64,000 bases of DNA from assembly GCF_001580365.1 (NCBI RefSeq), contig NZ_CP014480.1, positions 1,985,008-2,049,007 of the forward strand, given 5' to 3'. A program made the position numbers and the translations under genes. This stretch comes from Kocuria turfanensis (lineage in GTDB: Bacteria; Actinomycetota; Actinomycetes; Actinomycetales; Micrococcaceae). Positions 26,102 to 34,812 of this stretch are shown piece after piece. The notes under the pieces were generated by a model, which was not told the DNA's origin, made no database searches, and saw nothing but the letters and a program-made list of their open reading frames with translations. Each line of letters begins with the position of its first letter. Within the stretch, counting starts at the first letter, position 1.

Positions 26102-27090
26102 TCACGACCTGGCTTCCCGTGCGGTGCCCTCGTCGGCCTCCTCGTCCGGGGGCGTGTACGGGCGCAGGCCGAACCCGGTGAGGAACACCGCCCCGACGGA
26201 GACCGTCAGGACGATCCCCGTGATGGCCACCCCGACGACCGGCAGGAGAGCGATCAGCTGCAGTGCTGCGACGAGCAGTCCTGTGCCCAGCGCTGCGGCC
26301 GCCGGTGTCGACCAGGTCCGTTCGAGGCGTCCGAGAACGCGGGTCCCCAGTCCGCGCCCGAGCGCGAGCAGCCCGTACACCGCGCTCGCCCCGAGTCCGA
26401 GCAGCACGATCCCGGCGACGGGGATCAGGACCACGGTGAAGATCATCGACGCCACCAGGGGAAGGGCCGTGATCAGCGCCAGAGCACCCAGCGCCGCGCT
26501 GACCAGCGGGAAGCCCGTGGCCGCGCCCGCGGTGCGGTGCATCGAGCGGGGGGCCAGGCGCGCGGCCAGACAGGCGAGGCCTGCCATGGCGGCCACCCGG
26601 AGCAGGAACCACCACGCTCGTTCGGCGAGCGCACGGGGTTCCCCGCTGCGCTGGAGGGCCGCCGCCGGGTTGGCCTCCTCGGTGACGCGCCCCCGCACCA
26701 CCGCCCGGGATCCCGGGTGAGCGATCCGCCGGCCACCACGATGTCACCGGTGATCTCTCCCGTGCCGGTCAGTGCCGCTGTCCCGCCGAGGACCGTCAGG
26801 TCCCCGGCGATCCGTCCGCCGATCCGGGCGCCACCGTCGAGGACGGTGACGGAGCCCCGGTGCTCGGCGCCGTCCTCCAGGACCACCGTCCCCCCGGCCA
26901 CGACCGTGTCGCCGATGAGGATGTCACCGTCCTCGACGACGTGGTGCCGCTGGGTGATCAGGGTCGCGGAGTACCGGCCGGTCTCCGCCGGGGTGCTGCA
27001 CCCCGTGAGGAGCAGGCCGGTCAGGAGCAGACCTGTCAGCACCAGAACCATCAGTATCGAGCGCCGGCGGCGCGCCGGGACCTGGATCAT
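26102..27090 (-). pseudogene. Polymer-forming (bactofilin-like) lipoprotein with membrane C-terminus, frameshifted
   Basis: From ATG 27090 the frame encodes a lipoprotein signal ending LLLTGCSTPAE and then a polymer-forming repeat domain (DGDILIGDTVVAGGTVVLEDGA, GGRIAGDLTVLGGTAALTG, GDIVVAGGSLTRDPG). The frame then turns to noise. The continuation VVRGRVTEEANPAAALQ and four to five membrane helices lie in another frame down to 26102. Joining them needs one extra base in the GGG run at about 26704-26706, where DPGAVVRG is expected. Either the gene is broken, or one G was lost in sequencing. The start overlaps the MFS stop as ATGA. Confidence 0.7.
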
Positions 27091-28361
27091 GCGGGCTCCT
27101 CCTGCACCTGTCCTCGGTCCGGAAGGAGGAACAGCAGGACGGTCACGGTGAACAGGAGCAGGCTGATCGCGGCCACAGCCCGCAGGTGCTGGGCGAACGG
27201 GAGTTCCACGGACGTCCACCAGATCGACAGCGAGGTGCTCAGGAACGTCGCCAGCCAGCCGGAGACCCCGACCCCGACGGCGGTGTTGCGCGCGATCGTG
27301 GCCGGGGTGGAGAAGTCGGCCCAGAGGGTGAAATTCAGCACCGTGTAGATGCTCACCGCGACCGCGTACAGCAGCGGCATCCCCAGCGTGGCCGGCAGCT
27401 CGGGGGTGGTCAGGGCGTGGAGCACGTAGCTGAGCTGGACCAGGGCGAAGAGCGCGAAGATCCAGCCCAGCAGCACCCGCTGCCCCAGGGCCGGGTAGAG
27501 GATCCCGGCGAGCACGGCCGCGACCACGTGGGCGCCCCCGATCGCCCACAGCGTGCCGGGGTCGTCCGAGTGCCAGGCGGAGCCGATGTAGACGGGGGTG
27601 TCGACGATGCGCAGGAACCCCAGACTGTCGATGAAGTAGACCCCGAACATGAGCAGAAGGGCCAGCGTGAACGCCCGCCCTGGCCACCGGCGGGACCGCC
27701 CGCGGCGGCGCACGAAACGGCCCGTCCCGTACCGCGGCAGGTGATGCTGACGGGCCAGAGCGGCCGTCAGCGGTGACGGGACGAAGGCCAGGACCACCAG
27801 GGCCACGGCGCTGGGGGCCATCAGCCACAGCAGCTGGGCGGCGAACTGCTCGATCCGCCAGTCCGAGGAGAACACCGCCGCCGGCAGGAACGCCGCCGAG
27901 GTCGCCGCCGCCGCGACGGTTCCCCGGTGCCGGGTGGGCACCAGGTCGCAGGTGAGCCCGAACAGGCTCGGCACCCCGAGACCCAACCCGGCCGAGGCGA
28001 CCACGATCCAGGCGAGCAGCTCCGCCTCGTTGCGCAGCTGCGGCGCCACGGCGGTGAGGGCGGTCTGCAGGGCCACCACTACCGCCAGCAGCCGCAGCTT
28101 GACGTGGAAGTCCTCGCTCCACTGCCGGTGGTGCATCACCAGTCCCGCACCCAGCGCCACGCACAGGGTCAGACCGGCCAGCAGGGCCATCGCCCGGGCG
28201 ATCCGCTCCGGCGGCAACCCGAGCACCCGCTCCCCCAGGTCGACCAGGCCCAGTTGCACGAAGGTGAGGTTGTAGAAATACCCGGCCGACGCCGCGGCCA
28301 CGAACAGGCCCAGGCCGCACCAGGGAACCCACACGGTGACCGGGACACGGGCTCTCATCAC
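27087..28361 (-). CDS. MFS-like transporter
   Basis: This 424-residue protein has about twelve membrane spans in two halves joined by a basic loop (RRRGRSRRWPGR near residue 235). The first half has a motif-A-like loop VPTRHRGTVAAAATSAAFLP. Substrate unknown. It starts at ATG 28361, inside the end of the CPBP gene, and ends over the start of the polymer-forming lipoprotein. These overlaps make a three-gene operon. Confidence 0.75.
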   Translation of the reverse strand: MMRARVPVTVWVPWCGLGLFVAAASAGYFYNLTFVQLGLVDLGERVLGLPPERIARAMALLAGLTLCVALGAGLVMHHRQWSEDFHVKLRLLAVVVALQTALTAVAPQLRNEAELLAWIVVASAGLGLGVPSLFGLTCDLVPTRHRGTVAAAATSAAFLPAAVFSSDWRIEQFAAQLLWLMAPSAVALVVLAFVPSPLTAALARQHHLPRYGTGRFVRRRGRSRRWPGRAFTLALLLMFGVYFIDSLGFLRIVDTPVYIGSAWHSDDPGTLWAIGGAHVVAAVLAGILYPALGQRVLLGWIFALFALVQLSYVLHALTTPELPATLGMPLLYAVAVSIYTVLNFTLWADFSTPATIARNTAVGVGVSGWLATFLSTSLSIWWTSVELPFAQHLRAVAAISLLLFTVTVLLFLLPDRGQVQEEPA

Positions 28362-29173
28362 TCCCCCAGCACCGGCGCGGGGCCGGACGCACCGGAATCC
28401 CGGTCCGGCCGGCCCCGCGCCCGGCGGACGAGCCCGAGGACCGCCGCGGCGGCCAGCACCAGTGTCACCGCCGTCTCGACGCCCCGTGCCGGGGAGACCG
28501 AGACCAGTTCCCCGGGCGCGTTCGCCAGGGCGTGGAGCACCACGACGGCGAGAATGCTGCGCCCGGTGATGAAGTAGACCGCCGCGTACACGAACGACAA
28601 GGCCAGAAGGTTCAGCAGGAACAACCAGAAGTCAGTCGACCCCGCACCCAGGCCGTGCTGGTAGGAACCCGGGAGGAAGAACAACGGCAGGTGCCACAGC
28701 GCCCAGGCGGCGCCCACGATGCCGGCGGCCGGCACCGCGCCGTGCCGGGCGCTCAGCGCGTCCACGGCGTACCCGCGCCATCCCGGCTCCTCGAGCACCC
28801 CGGCGACCACGGCAGTGGCCAGCACGAGCGGGGCCCCGTACCCGAGTCCCGCGCCGTCGCCACCCGTCACGGCCCGCCCGACGACGGAGGGCAGCAGCGC
28901 GACCACCACGACGAGAACCCACCAGCGCGGCCGGAGCAGCCGGACGCCGACCAGACGGCGCCAGAAGTCGACCTCGTCCTCCCGCCGACCGGCGACCCGC
29001 AACAGCAGCACCGCCGACAGCAGCGGTCCGGTCCCGCCCACGGCGAACAGCACGAAGGGCAGCGGATCGCGCCAGCTCCCACCGGACCACACCGCCGCCC
29101 ACCAGAACGCCCACGACCAGCCGAACGTCACGGCCAGGAACCACCACGGGCGAAAAGAGGTGCCGTGGGACAT
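28358..29173 (-). CDS. CPBP family intramembrane glutamic endopeptidase
   Basis: Taken from ATG 29173 (MSHGTSFRPWWF), the protein has 271 residues and about eight spans. The three CPBP (Abi) motifs are present: EEPGWRGY, WALWHLPLFFLPG and VVVLHALANA. Together they give the Glu-Glu/Arg and His residues of this intramembrane protease family, known from CAAX processing, bacteriocin self-immunity and stress signalling. The frame extends upstream to GTG/ATG codons at 29206; the chosen start is a guess. It heads the operon with the MFS protein and the polymer-forming lipoprotein, which might be its substrate. Confidence 0.82.
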   Translation of the reverse strand: MSHGTSFRPWWFLAVTFGWSWAFWWAAVWSGGSWRDPLPFVLFAVGGTGPLLSAVLLLRVAGRREDEVDFWRRLVGVRLLRPRWWVLVVVVALLPSVVGRAVTGGDGAGLGYGAPLVLATAVVAGVLEEPGWRGYAVDALSARHGAVPAAGIVGAAWALWHLPLFFLPGSYQHGLGAGSTDFWLFLLNLLALSFVYAAVYFITGRSILAVVVLHALANAPGELVSVSPARGVETAVTLVLAAAAVLGLVRRARGRPDRDSGASGPAPVLGE

Positions 29174-29274
29174 CCGCGTCCTGCCCGGAACCGGTCGCGA
29201 CGCCATGCCTCACCCCGTCCCTGGCTGTGTCCCCATCAGTGCTCACGGCCAGACTAACCACCCGCGCCCCTGCC

Positions 29275-29513
29275 GCGAGGGCGGTGGCCACGTCCATCAG
29301 CTTGCCGGCGAAGACCCAGCCGAGCGCCGCGAGGAAGCGCAGCGGCAACCACCGCATCACGTCCCGCAGGCGTCCCGGGTGGATCTCGAGATCATCGACG
29401 GTGACCGTTCGCATCTCCACGCGCCCCCGGCCCGGAGTCGGGCCAGGCTCCGGGCTGTCCCTGGGCACCAGGACGTCGGGAAACCCGAACCGGTCGAACG
29501 CAACGGTCAACAT
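29275..29513 (-). pseudogene. N-terminal remnant resembling a zinc-type quinone oxidoreductase
   Basis: From ATG 29513 the residues MLTVAFDRFGFPDVLVPRD followed by PEPGPTPGRGRVEMRTVTVDDLEIHPGRLRDVM resemble the GroES-like start of medium-chain quinone oxidoreductases (FDRFG-P-VL, PEPGPGEVRV, N-x-D-hpG). After about 80 codons the similarity fades, and the frame runs into the CPBP gene with no catalytic domain. I regard it as a decayed fragment; the exact 3' limit is arbitrary. A chance match is possible. Confidence 0.35.
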
Positions 29514-29597
29514 CGTCACAGGCTCTCTTCCCCGCCGGCATCACGGGGTTCGCTCTGGCACGGCCCCGAACCGCTGGACGCGGCGCGGGCGTGCCGG

Positions 29598-30434
29598 TCA
29601 CGCGGGGACGTAGTCGAACGTGTCGGGGTCCGGGCCCGTGCGGTGGTCCTTGTTCAGCGCCGTGATCGCCTGGATGTCTGCGTCGGTCAGCTCGAAGTCG
29701 AAGAGCTGGAAGTTCTCCTCGACACGCGAGCGGGTGACGGACTTGGGGAACACGATGTCGTGGCGCTGGATGTGCCAGCGCAGCGTGACCTGCGCGGTCG
29801 TCTTGCCGAGGCGCTCGGCGATCGCGGCGATCGCGGGGTCGTCGAGAACCGCTCCCTGGGCGATGGGGGACCAGGCCTCGGTCGCGATGCCCTGCTCCGC
29901 GTTGTAGGCGCGCACCGTCTCGTTGGTCAGGTACGGGTGCACCTCGATCTGGTTCACAGCGGGCTTGACGCCGGTCTCGGCGATGATGCGCTGAAGGTGG
30001 GGCACCTGGAAGTTGGAGACGCCGATCGCGCGGGTCAGGCCGGCGTCCCGGATCTCGATCATGGCCTTCCACGTCTCGAGGTAGTCGACGTCGATCGTGG
30101 GCAGCGGCCAGTGGATGAGGAAAAGGTCCATCGGGCCGCCGAGCCGCTCGACGCTCTTCTCGGCCTCGCGCAGCGCGTCGTCACGACGGTGGAAGCTGTT
30201 GTTGAGCTTGCTCGTGACGAACAGCTCGTCGCGGTTCAGACCGGAGGCCTCGAGCGCGTCGCCGACGCCCTGCTCGTTGCCGTACATCTGCGCCGTGTCC
30301 ACGTGGCGGTATCCGACCTCGAGGGCCATCGTCACGGCCTCCTCGGTCGTCTCCGGCGGAACCTGGTACACGCCGAAGCCCAGCTGCGGGATGCTGACAC
30401 CATCGGCGATCCGGATCTCAGGAACGGACGTCAT
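29598..30434 (-). CDS. Aldo/keto reductase
   Basis: This 278-residue enzyme starts at ATG 30434 (MTSVPEIRIADGVSIPQLGFG). The catalytic tetrad is visible: Asp and Tyr in YRHVDTAQMYGNEQGVG, Lys in FVTSKLNNSF and His in LFLIHWPLP. NADPH binding is shown by FPKSVTRSRVEENFQLFDFEL. It resembles 2,5-diketo-gluconate-reductase-type AKR5 enzymes, which reduce small ketones and aldehydes. It is divergent from the SDR gene over a 151-base gap. Confidence 0.93.
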   Translation of the reverse strand: MTSVPEIRIADGVSIPQLGFGVYQVPPETTEEAVTMALEVGYRHVDTAQMYGNEQGVGDALEASGLNRDELFVTSKLNNSFHRRDDALREAEKSVERLGGPMDLFLIHWPLPTIDVDYLETWKAMIEIRDAGLTRAIGVSNFQVPHLQRIIAETGVKPAVNQIEVHPYLTNETVRAYNAEQGIATEAWSPIAQGAVLDDPAIAAIAERLGKTTAQVTLRWHIQRHDIVFPKSVTRSRVEENFQLFDFELTDADIQAITALNKDHRTGPDPDTFDYVPA

Positions 30435-30585
30435 CGTGGTTCTCCTTCGTCTGTGGTCGGCCCCGGGAACCCGCAGCCACGAACCACAACCGTCCTCCAC
30501 CAGCGGCGTATTTCGCTGGTTCCATAGAAGATCACTATTGAACGGTGGACCGCAGGTGATGAACATCCGACCTAGCATGTCCGGC

Positions 30586-31260
30586 ATGACGACTTTCGCG
30601 ATCATCGGAGCAGGACGAAACCTCGGTGAGGCAGTCGCTCGACGCTTCGGCAGGGAGGGCTACAGCCTGGCCCTCATCGCCCGGAACCAGGACCGGGTCG
30701 ACCAGCTGGCCGCTGACCTGGTCGCTGACGGCTTCACCGCGAAGGGGTACGCGGCGAACGTGCGCGACACCGACAGCCTCGTCGCGGCCCTGGACCAGGC
30801 GACCCAGGATCTCGGTCTCATCGAGGTGCTGTCGTACAACCCGCTGCCGCAGAAGGAGTTCCTGCGACCGCTCCTGGAGTCGACGGTCGGGGATGTCAGG
30901 GCCGCTGTCGAGTTCTCGGTCTACGGCCCCGTCGCCGCCGTGCACCAGGTGCTGCAGGGCATGCGCGTGCTGAAGAAGGGCTCGCTTCTCTTCGTCAACG
31001 GCGGAAGTGCGGTGCAGCCGGTGCAGCACTTCGCGGGCACCTCGATCGGCTTCGCCGGTGAGACCGCCTATGTCGAAATGCTGGACCAGGCGCTGAAGGA
31101 CGAGCCGATCTACGTCGGCCAGCTCATCATCCCCGGTGCGATCGTTCCGGGCGACGAGCAGAAGGATCCGCAGGTGCTCGCGGAGAAGCTGTGGCAGATG
31201 CACTCCCAGCGCAGCCGGCTGCGGATGTTCGCCACCGAGCTGGAGACTCAGCCGTACTGA
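30586..31260 (+). CDS. Atypical short-chain dehydrogenase/reductase
   Basis: From ATG 30586 this 224-residue protein begins TTFAIIGAGRNLGEAVARRFG, an SDR nucleotide-binding motif, followed by LALIARNQDRVDQL. The NAG-like motif is replaced by SYNPLPQKEF and the usual YxxxK by ETAYVEMLDQAL, so the catalytic Lys is absent. It may be a poor or noncatalytic member, or use other residues. ATG 30559 and 30577 are alternative starts. It lies just before a LysR gene, which may control it and the divergent aldo/keto reductase. Confidence 0.78.
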   Translation: MTTFAIIGAGRNLGEAVARRFGREGYSLALIARNQDRVDQLAADLVADGFTAKGYAANVRDTDSLVAALDQATQDLGLIEVLSYNPLPQKEFLRPLLESTVGDVRAAVEFSVYGPVAAVHQVLQGMRVLKKGSLLFVNGGSAVQPVQHFAGTSIGFAGETAYVEMLDQALKDEPIYVGQLIIPGAIVPGDEQKDPQVLAEKLWQMHSQRSRLRMFATELETQPY

Positions 31261-31284
31261 TCCAGCCCGGCTAACGTTGCGCGT

Positions 31285-32181
31285 ATGGATGTTCGTCAGC
31301 TGGAGTTCTTCATCGCCGTCGCCGAGGAAGGCAGCTTCACACGTGCGGCCGAGCGCTCGTTCGTCTCACAGCCCGGGCTGTCGGCGTCGATCCGCTCGCT
31401 CGAGCGCGAGCTCGGGACTCAGCTGTTCACGCGCGGCCGCCACGGCGCGTCCCTGACGAGTCCGGGCGCGGTGTTCCGGCCGGGGGTCGAGCGGATCCTC
31501 GACCAGGTGCGCGACGCCCAGCGCGCCGTCCTCGGCGACGAGCCCGGGCGCGCTGAACTGCGCATCGGCGCCGAGCAGTGCCTCGGCGGTGCCGTCGACA
31601 TCGTCGACCTCCTGACGTCGTTCGCCAGCGAGCACCCCACTGCCGACCTCGAGTTCGTCCAGGACGTGAGCTCACGCCTCGCGCCGATGCTCGACGAAGG
31701 GCGCCTCGACGTCGCTCTCATCGCCGCACCAGCGGCATCCGCCCCCATGAACAACAGCTTGTTGCTGCGCCGAGAGCCGTTCGTCGCACTCTCGCACGAC
31801 GACGTGCCGTGCACGTCACTCGCGGACCTGCAGGATGTCCGCACCGTCGACTTCGGTGGCACCTGGGAGGCAAGGCGCATACTCGACGCAGCGCTGGCCA
31901 CCGCCGGCGTGACACGTCGCACGATCGTCGAGGCCAACGACGTGCACATGCTCGTAGACCTCGTCACACGCGGCTTCGGGATCGCGATGGTGCCTGAGTC
32001 GATCGCCGCGAAGCAGGCAGCCCAGCACCTCGTGCACACGCCACTGTCCGACGCGCCGGAGTGGGAGGTCCACCTCGCCACCTGTGCCGACCCGTCGCCA
32101 TCCGCGAAGGCGTTCACGAGCATGTTCGTTCCGCAGGCGGAGATCGTCTGTCTCCGTGGAGATCTCGCTGTGCATCTGTAG
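31285..32181 (+). CDS. LysR family transcriptional regulator
   Basis: This 298-residue protein has a LysR winged helix at 1-60 (MDVRQLEFFIAVAEEGSFTR, SQPGLSASIRSLERELGTQLF) and a periplasmic-binding-protein-like effector domain (about 90-290). It begins 24 bases after the SDR gene, probably as part of the same transcript, and is a candidate activator of the SDR or aldo/keto reductase genes. The helix-turn-helix is intact and the length normal. Confidence 0.9.
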   Translation: MDVRQLEFFIAVAEEGSFTRAAERSFVSQPGLSASIRSLERELGTQLFTRGRHGASLTSPGAVFRPGVERILDQVRDAQRAVLGDEPGRAELRIGAEQCLGGAVDIVDLLTSFASEHPTADLEFVQDVSSRLAPMLDEGRLDVALIAAPAASAPMNNSLLLRREPFVALSHDDVPCTSLADLQDVRTVDFGGTWEARRILDAALATAGVTRRTIVEANDVHMLVDLVTRGFGIAMVPESIAAKQAAQHLVHTPLSDAPEWEVHLATCADPSPSAKAFTSMFVPQAEIVCLRGDLAVHL

Positions 32182-32704
32182 TCGCCACTGCATCTGGGGC
32201 GCTGCCGCGGCCGCTCCACAAGGGTCGAGACGATGGCGATACATGCCCCGAACCCGGTGGTGAAGAGCACCGACGCGGGGTGCTTCTGTCTGATGTCTCC
32301 TCGTTGATTCACGCCGCGATCCGAAGTCCACAACGCGCGGCGGCCTCCGCATCGCCAATCTCGCCGGCATGGGTGCTCACTTCCCTCGCCGGCGCCGCAT
32401 CGTCTGCCGTGGCGCGTGCCCACCCACAACACCACCCCCACCGCTCAGTGTTGCAAGCACCGCAAGAACCCACCGTTGAATCCGCACGGCGCCCGAGGGT
32501 CAGTATTCAGACGGCATCGACAAAGACCATCTGCTCGGGCGGCGAAGTTCACCAGCGTGGTCACCGGCGCCGCCGACACCCTGAGCAAGCGACCGCAGCG
32601 CACGGCCAGCGGATGGAAGAGAACAGGCCTTGCCTGCGGTCCTCACCGCCGGTCGAGCACGGGACGGCCCGTGCTCCGGGGAGGGCCGTGGGCCTGCCGA
32701 TCGA
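32182..32704. other. 523-base gap, possible decayed gene
   Basis: Composition is less GC-rich than the neighbours. No frame with a start and a ribosome site was convincing. On the minus strand about 32215-32305 reads as a hydrophobic segment (PASVLFTTGFGACIAIVSTL) that could be the tail of a lost membrane protein. I see nothing else. Confidence 0.3.
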
Positions 32705-33454
32705 TCAGAGGTCGACGGCGGCGGCGATCCGGGCGGCCAGCACCTCGGTCGTTGCGGTAGCGTCCACCACGCTCCAGCCCTTCGCCCGGGCGAGCTCCAG
32801 GTAGGCGGTGCGGGCGGTCCGCAGGTAGTCCAGCGACTCGTGGTCTTCGCCGCGGCGCAGGATCCGTTGCTGGGCGATCGGGGCCGGGATGTCGAGAACG
32901 ACCACCGCGTAGGGGCGGATCGACCGGGCCGCCAACCACGGCAGCACCCGGCCCGGCGGCAGGCCCCGGCCCTGGCGCAGCACCAGCTGGCACACCAGGT
33001 GACGGTCGAGGATCACCAGACCCGCCCGGCGGTAGGCCCGCACCCGGGACACCGCGACGTTGACGGTGCGCACTCCGGTCTCGACCCGGTCCGCCCACCG
33101 CACGGGCAGCTCCAGCTGGCAGCGTGCCGAGACGCGGGCCAACCAGCGGCGACCGGAGCGGTTGCGCAACACGATCGCCGGTCGTCCCGACTCCCGTGCC
33201 GCCGCCGCCAGCGCTTCGGCCGTGGTCGTCTTCCCGGCCCCGTCGATGCCCAGCAGCACCACGATCCTGCGGGGACGTCGAGAGCGGCACCCGTCGGGTC
33301 GCGCTCGGCGTCGATCTGCCTGCCAACGACGCACCCGGCCCACGTCCTCGATTCCTTCTGACACCACTGACCGCAGGATTCCATGCCTTCCACACCCCAG
33401 GCGAGCACCCGGCCGCGGCTCCTGGGCCCAGGGCTCGAGGCGAGTCCGCGCCAC
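32705..33454 (-). CDS. Thymidylate-kinase-like P-loop protein
   Basis: The frame from 33454 gives 249 residues, with P-loop GIDGAGKTT at 69-77, a DRH motif in LVILDRHLVCQLVL, and a lid-like region RRGEDHESLDYLRTARTAYLELA. The fold is of the dTMP kinase type, and residues about 63-249 make the whole domain. The first 60 residues are Arg/Gly-rich and probably not translated; a GTG start near residue 30 is plausible but no ribosome site decides it. Nucleotide kinase activity is inferred; related proteins also occur in surface polysaccharide loci. Confidence 0.72.
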   Translation of the reverse strand: MARTRLEPWAQEPRPGARLGCGRHGILRSVVSEGIEDVGRVRRWQADRRRARPDGCRSRRPRRIVVLLGIDGAGKTTTAEALAAAARESGRPAIVLRNRSGRRWLARVSARCQLELPVRWADRVETGVRTVNVAVSRVRAYRRAGLVILDRHLVCQLVLRQGRGLPPGRVLPWLAARSIRPYAVVVLDIPAPIAQQRILRRGEDHESLDYLRTARTAYLELARAKGWSVVDATATTEVLAARIAAAVDL

Positions 33455-33516
33455 CGGTGCCGCGGCGGCGCAGAAGGATCGGTGGGGCCACCCGAGAACC
33501 GGGCCCGGAACGAGAC

Positions 33517-33546
33517 ATCGCCACCCGGCTCCAGCCGGGTGGCGAT
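33517..33546 (-). terminator. Hairpin terminator after the cold-shock gene
   Basis: Perfect 13-base-pair stem (arms 33517-33529 and 33534-33546) with a TCCA loop, 64 bases beyond the cold-shock stop codon. No clear T-tract follows on the minus strand, as is common in actinobacteria. Confidence 0.75.
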
Positions 33547-33609
33547 ATCAGGTCGACGGCGGGGCGGTCAGCCCCGGGTCGGTGATCTCACGGGGAGATC
33601 AGGGCGTTC

Positions 33610-33816
33610 TCACGCAAGCACGGTGATGTTCGCGGCCTGGGGGCCCTTGGGGCCGTCCTGGGTCTCGAACTCCACGCGCTGGTTCTCCTCCAGGGAGCGG
33701 TACCCGCCGGAGTTGATCGCGGAGAAGTGCGCGAACACGTCCTTGGAGCCGTCCTCGGGGGTGATGAAGCCGAAGCCCTTGTCGGCGTTGAACCACTTCA
33801 CGGTGCCAGTAGTCAT
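33610..33816 (-). CDS. cspA: Cold-shock protein (CSD fold)
   Basis: This 68-residue protein starts at ATG 33816. It has RNP1 KGFGFIT and RNP2 VFAHFSAI on the five-strand OB fold ([33 protein letters not shown]). Cold-shock proteins bind single-stranded nucleic acid and melt RNA structure. The 5' region up to about 34000 is AT-richer than its surroundings, consistent with the long structured leader typical of csp transcripts. GAAAGACAGG lies a few bases before the start. Confidence 0.95.
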   Translation of the reverse strand: MTTGTVKWFNADKGFGFITPEDGSKDVFAHFSAINSGGYRSLEENQRVEFETQDGPKGPQAANITVLA

Positions 33817-34172
33817 GGGGAACCTGTCTTTCTGAAGAAACGGAGCGTCCCCGGCGATCGGGGTGCTCGGGCGTTGCGATGCCTGCCAAAACGTCTTCTC
33901 AGAAAAACCGCTGCGCCCGATGTCCGGGCGAACTGCTTGCAATGCGAAAAACGAAACTTCAACAACTGGGGTCTACTGTACGCGGGCCCGCCCGAATGCG
34001 CAGTGATGGGCGACACCTGCGGTCACGGCAGTCAACCGGAGCCGACGATGACACGCAGGGCACCAGTGGGTCGTCCTGGCACCCACCGCACGTCCTGCCT
34101 GCAACGCGGTCTGCGGAACACGGCCGATGCCGGCCTGGCGGCGGGAACCATCCCGACGGCTCCGCCTGAACA

Positions 34173-34218
34173 GCCGCTAACGGGCCATATGTAAAGCGCG
34201 TCGTCCCGCCTTTGCCCC
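34173..34218. repeat. Dispersed motif, copy A
   Basis: GCCGCTAACGGGCCATATG then TAAAGC, followed 17 bases later by CTTTGCCCC (CCCC at 34215-34218). Related sequences stand at 57363, 59974 and 62386. Read on the minus strand it begins GGGGCAAAG and ends GTTAGC, which recalls terminal repeats of some transposons. It lies 85 bases before the truncated hemolysin III gene. Confidence 0.5.
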
Positions 34219-34302
34219 GTCTTCACCCACGACTTCGCGCGGTTCTGCATTATCGGCCCCGGCGTGCCGGACGCCCACGTGGACACCCGTCCGGGCACTT
34301 GA

Positions 34303-34812
34303 CTCCCACTAATCGCCAATCACAGGGCCGCCGCCTACCACCGCGTCCCCTGGAAGCCGCGGACGAAGGCCGTTTTCCGGCGCCTGGATCACGCCAATAT
34401 CTACCTGCTCATTGCCGGCACTTACACCCCTTTGGCCGTCAACGCGCTGCCGTGGCCACAGAGCGTGATCCTACTGACCGTGGTGTGGGGTGGTGCCCTG
34501 ATCGGTATCGGGTTCCGGATCTTCTGGCTACATGCCCCCCGGTGGCTCTACGTGGCCCTCTACATTGGGCTGGGTTGGGCGGCGCTGATGTACATCGGTG
34601 AGCTGTTCCAGGCCAACGCCACCGCTATGTTCTTAGTGCTGGTCGGTGGCCTGGTCTACACGATGGGGGCGGTGTTCTACGCGCTGAAGCGCCCCAACCC
34701 CTGGCCGGGGCGCTTTGGGTTCCACGAGATGTTCCACACCTGCACCGTCATCGCTTTCCTGTGCCATTGGAGCGCCAATCTGCTCGTAACCCTCCACCCC
34801 CTTACGCCTTAG
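34303..34812 (+). pseudogene. Hemolysin III family protein, N-terminally truncated
   Basis: In-frame sequence after TGA 34300-34302 encodes NHRAAAYHRVPWKPRTKAVF, RRLDHANIYLLIAGTYTPLA and five membrane spans ending FHEMFHTCTVIAFLCHWSAN. These are the conserved HlyIII/YqfA features (the YHR, LDHANI and HExFH motifs). About 80 N-terminal residues and the first two spans are missing, and no ATG is present. The stop TAG is formed by the target-site TA plus the first G of the downstream IS element, so the C-terminus is also altered by a few residues. It is therefore a remnant, truncated at both ends. Confidence 0.8.

Noticed and set aside
32182..32704. A membrane-protein gene in the gap after the LysR gene
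   Set aside because: Only one hydrophobic segment is visible, without start, ribosome site or family match.
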